Source: Tieghemiomyces parasiticus
Taxonomy: Eukaryota; Kickxellomycota; Dimargaritomycetes; Dimargaritales; Dimargaritaceae
Length of the DNA stretch: 10,149 bases
NCBI GenBank assembly: GCA_027575765.1
Contig: JANBPT010001352.1
Coordinates: 1-10,149, forward strand
Direction: 5' to 3'
This document shows, in pieces, positions 8,260 to 10,149 of the stretch. The notes below the pieces were generated by a model. It ran no database searches and had not been told where the DNA came from. It saw only the letters and a program-made list of their open reading frames with translations. Numbering within the stretch: position 1 is the first letter of the stretch; the number at the start of each line of letters is the position of its first letter. The position numbers and the translations under genes were made by a program.

Positions 8260-9398
8260 GTAGAGGGATAGTGCAAGAGGTGGAGAGAGGGAACCGACCG
8301 GGGAATATATGGTACTTCCGTTTGGTCACCTACCATACATATGAAACCTGGGGTAACGGCTTCGTGTATGTCTGTATTTATGTGCGTGTGTGCTGGTCCT
8401 GCCTGGTTTCCTGTATGGAAATGGGGCCAGGCTCAGGTATCCATGGGTATCGCAAGGAGGTGAAGGGGGGATCGTCAACTTGCTTGTCAGCTCATTGCCG
8501 CGTCTTTCAGTTCTCTGCCAGGCCTCAGCTCCCCTTTCGATATAGGCTCCTACGCCAGCCTTATCTGGCCGCCTCGAGCGGATTGACGCGGGTCAGCAGC
8601 TGCGTGGAAGTACACAGTAACTAGGGTGGCTGTGGCGACGGGACGTGTCTATCCATGTCACTCTTCAGCCCAATGGCTTTACCAACCTGGTACTGTGGTT
8701 GGCATTTTTTTAGGAGGGCTTATCTATCGCAGGGCCATCCGGTCTTGTCTCCAGCGGGCCAGTCAATTCCGATCTCCGGAAGCTGTCGCCCATGGTTTAT
8801 CAGTTATCCCCCCCCCACACCTCGTTCCAATGAGTACCCTTGGAACCCCGCTCGGGTATGCCTGCCCTGTCGCTCATGTGCGGTTCATCCTGGCAGCGGA
8901 ATTCATCCCCGGTTGAGCCTCTCCGGCACGGTGGTAAATATGTAGTGTCTAGAAGAAGCCGGGCGGAGGGGGGAGGGTATGGTATTCCGCGAGGCTTGCT
9001 AACCTCAGTTAAATAGGAAATCCTCTGCACACGCAGCTCTCCCACATCAAGTATCGGAGATGGTAAACCGATACGGATAAATCTTGGGCAGGAGCAGTGT
9101 CCACAGGTTTGGTATACCTCTATTGGGTAGGCCGCTTGGGCAGTGCTAACTCCCAGCATGCGGAATTGGGTGACTGGCTAGGGGACTGGGTGGCACCGTG
9201 TGTGGTTTAGCCACGGGAATGAAGCTCATCGCAGTTCCACCACGGGATTCCAGTCTCTGACCTAGTCAACTCCTTCATTGCACTTGCCACTTCCACCTTC
9301 GCACCAATTCAATTTTGATATCGGTCACTGTAAATTTCAGCGTAGCGATCGTCACAGGGCCAACTCATCGCCATCCACCTCCCAGTCCTGACTCCACC
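8260..9398 (+). other. Ambiguous region with further intron-like signals
   Basis: The frame 8260-8945 holds only one stop (TAG 8622-8624). Two more GT...CTAAC...AG units follow, 8934-9008 (75 bp) and 9063-9156 (94 bp). Joining 8655-8933, 9009-9062 and 9157-9210 stays open to a TAG at 9208-9210 and gives about 128 residues. The first part is unusually rich in W and C, crosses a 9-base C run (8808-8816) and has a poor ATG context, so I do not call it a gene. Another frame (8587-8915) is also open over the same bases. From 9211 to 9398 I see only a CCAAT at 9304 and the probable 5' UTR of the right-edge gene. Confidence 0.25.
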
Positions 9399-9467
9399 AT
9401 GCCCGCTTTGGTGACAGTCCAGAGCATCACCTACGCGGCTTGGACGAGGCGTGCCACCCCAAAACAG
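9399..9467 (+). CDS. Proposed first coding exon of the right-edge gene
   Basis: ATG at 9399 lies in the context CTCCACCATGC, a strong eukaryotic start context. It opens 23 codons (beginning MPALVTVQSI, ending RRATPKQ) that end exactly at CAG|GTATGC, a good splice donor at 9468. The exon ends in phase 0, and the downstream exon at 9899 also reads in phase 0, so the join keeps one open frame. Extending the exon to the other donor in this frame (GTAAGG at 9728) leaves phase 2 and meets a TAG soon after the acceptor, so the short exon is preferred. The peptide has several basic and no acidic residues. That is compatible with a targeting sequence, but it is too short to claim one. A CCAAT box lies at 9304-9308, about 95 bp upstream. 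The main doubt is that short exons joined by eye are easily wrong. Confidence 0.38.
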
Positions 9468-9898
9468 GTATGCTTATGGCAGCACCACACGTTAACACTA
9501 CTTTTAGTCTCAACCCTTTTACCACAAAGCACAACGCAACCCCCCCCCCCGAGGGGAGGGATAGAGACTAACCCGTCCACGCGTCATACGACCCATTTAT
9601 TGCCTTACCTACACCCCTCCCTCCCCCACCGTATTGTCTACTCGCCTGTAGTGGGAGGGCCTGATACGCCAGTACCTCGAATCAAAAGGTCCATCGGAAG
9701 TCCAAGACGCCAAGGTGCAATTGATCGGTAAGGCAGATAGGTTACCTAGAGACTCCTCCCTCTCTCTCTTCCCGTCCCAATTCATTGCTGTACTTGCGGC
9801 CGAACCACTTTCAGATAACCTATAGTACTAATACCGGCTGCTTTATATCTCCTTCGTATCCCCCTCTCACCCTGTGACCGCCAGATTTCCTGCTACAG
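9468..9898 (+). other. Predicted spliceosomal intron, 431 bp, phase 0
   Basis: The donor is CAG|GTATGC and the acceptor is TTTCCTGCTACAG. A TACTAAT sequence at 9826-9832 is close to the yeast-type branch consensus TACTAAC, but it lies 67 bases before the acceptor, further than usual. The span holds an 11-base C run (9540-9550), a CT-rich stretch at about 9755-9782 and a TTTATT at 9596-9601. The exon 1 frame stays open into the intron as far as 9731, so retention would give a longer protein of low plausibility. An acceptor at 9883-9884 would put exon 2 out of frame, which supports the use of 9898. Confidence 0.4.
9540..9550 (+). repeat. 11-base C homopolymer in the predicted intron
   Basis: Eleven consecutive C lie 72 bases after the predicted donor at 9468. 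A run of this kind inside a conserved coding frame would be unusual, which fits its placement in an intron. Confidence 0.9.
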
Positions 9899-10149
9899 AC
9901 CTTTGACACCACACCCACGGCTAGCCCCGTCTTGGCTGGGTACTTGGACCTGGCAGTCCTCGGACTAGAGCCCACCCACGGCAGTGATGGAAATGGCGGG
10001 GCCCTCATCACTGTACCGGCTTTTGTCGAGCGCCTCTTGCACCGGTACCGACCGGGGCCCCAGCTCGAGTCCGAGCTGGGCACGGCCTACCTCCACAACG
10101 TCTCCAGTCATATTGTCAAGTGGTTCCGTGCGGACCGGTCCCTCCTCCA
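9899..10149 (+). CDS. Second exon of an unrecognised protein-coding gene, cut by the window end
   Basis: This is the most credible coding sequence here. The frame starting at 9899 runs 83 full codons to the window edge without a stop. About 63 of the 83 third positions are G or C (GAC, CTG, GTC, CTC, CAC), well above the flanking DNA. The predicted segment begins TFDTTPTASP, then has a hydrophobic stretch (VLAGYLDLAVLGL, residues 11-23), a glycine-rich turn (SDGNGGALITVP) and an apparently helical part (AFVERLLHRY, then AYLHNVSSHIVKWF). No catalytic motif, signal peptide or clear membrane helix is visible, and I do not recognise the family. The left boundary is set by the acceptor CTGCTACAG ending at 9898. 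A TGA at 9875-9877 closes the frame upstream, so either a splice or an unseen start is needed. The opposite-strand ORF over 9820-10083 is judged a shadow. The protein continues beyond the window. Confidence 0.55.
10059..10080. other. 9-bp inverted repeat within the coding exon
   Basis: CCCAGCTCG and CGAGCTGGG flank a 4-base loop (AGTC, 10068-10071). It lies inside the exon, in the codons for PQLESELG. It could fold in the mRNA, but GC-rich codon choice is enough to explain it. Confidence 0.35.

Noticed and set aside
9051..9074. GTATCGG...CCGATAC inverted repeat
   Set aside because: Seven-bp arms with a 10-base spacer are expected several times by chance in 10 kb.
9315..9731. Unspliced reading of exon 1 through the intron (first ATG at 9399)
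   Set aside because: Beyond the CAG|GTATGC donor the product is low complexity and encodes a C11 run. The donor at 9728 leaves the wrong phase for the downstream exon.
9820..10083. Minus-strand ORF over the right-edge exon
   Set aside because: The plus-strand frame has clear third-position G/C bias and a matching splice acceptor. The minus frame is a shadow of it.

Overview
The window looks like nuclear DNA from a eukaryote with intron-bearing genes and moderately high GC. I cannot assign a lineage. Three things argue against a bacterial origin: no reading frame over 10 kb exceeds about 180 codons, the longest frames have low-complexity or chance-like composition, and well-formed splice signals (GT donors, CTAAC/TACTAAT branch sites, pyrimidine-AG acceptors) flank the best coding sequence. 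Several intron-like units are 75 to 94 bp with a CTAAC branch site. That would suit a fungus, but algae and other protists with similar splice signals are not excluded.

Layout. The left edge (about 1-210) may hold the end or the start of a gene. An ATG lies on each strand of one CCATGG palindrome, and three frames stay open there, so the strand is undecided. From about 212 to 8170 I find no gene I can support. This stretch has purine-rich or pyrimidine-rich blocks of 50-120 bp, G4-type motifs, short inverted and direct repeats, and a marked excess of uninterrupted G or C runs of 9 to 14 bases. One short ORF (7410-7655) is weakly plausible. From about 8170 to 9210 there is a cluster of GT...CTAAC...AG intron-like units, but the frames between them do not read convincingly as protein.

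The best-supported gene is at the right edge, on the + strand. A proposed first exon (9399-9467) has a CCACC-ATG context and a CAG|GTATGC donor. A 431 bp phase-0 intron follows (9468-9898). A second exon (9899 to the window end) has about three-quarters G or C at third codon positions. I do not recognise the protein family.

No RNA gene, transposase, reverse transcriptase, CRISPR array or known defence system was seen. The most distinctive property of the window is its non-coding texture: twelve G/C homopolymers of at least 9 bases in 10 kb, none of them in the supported exons.
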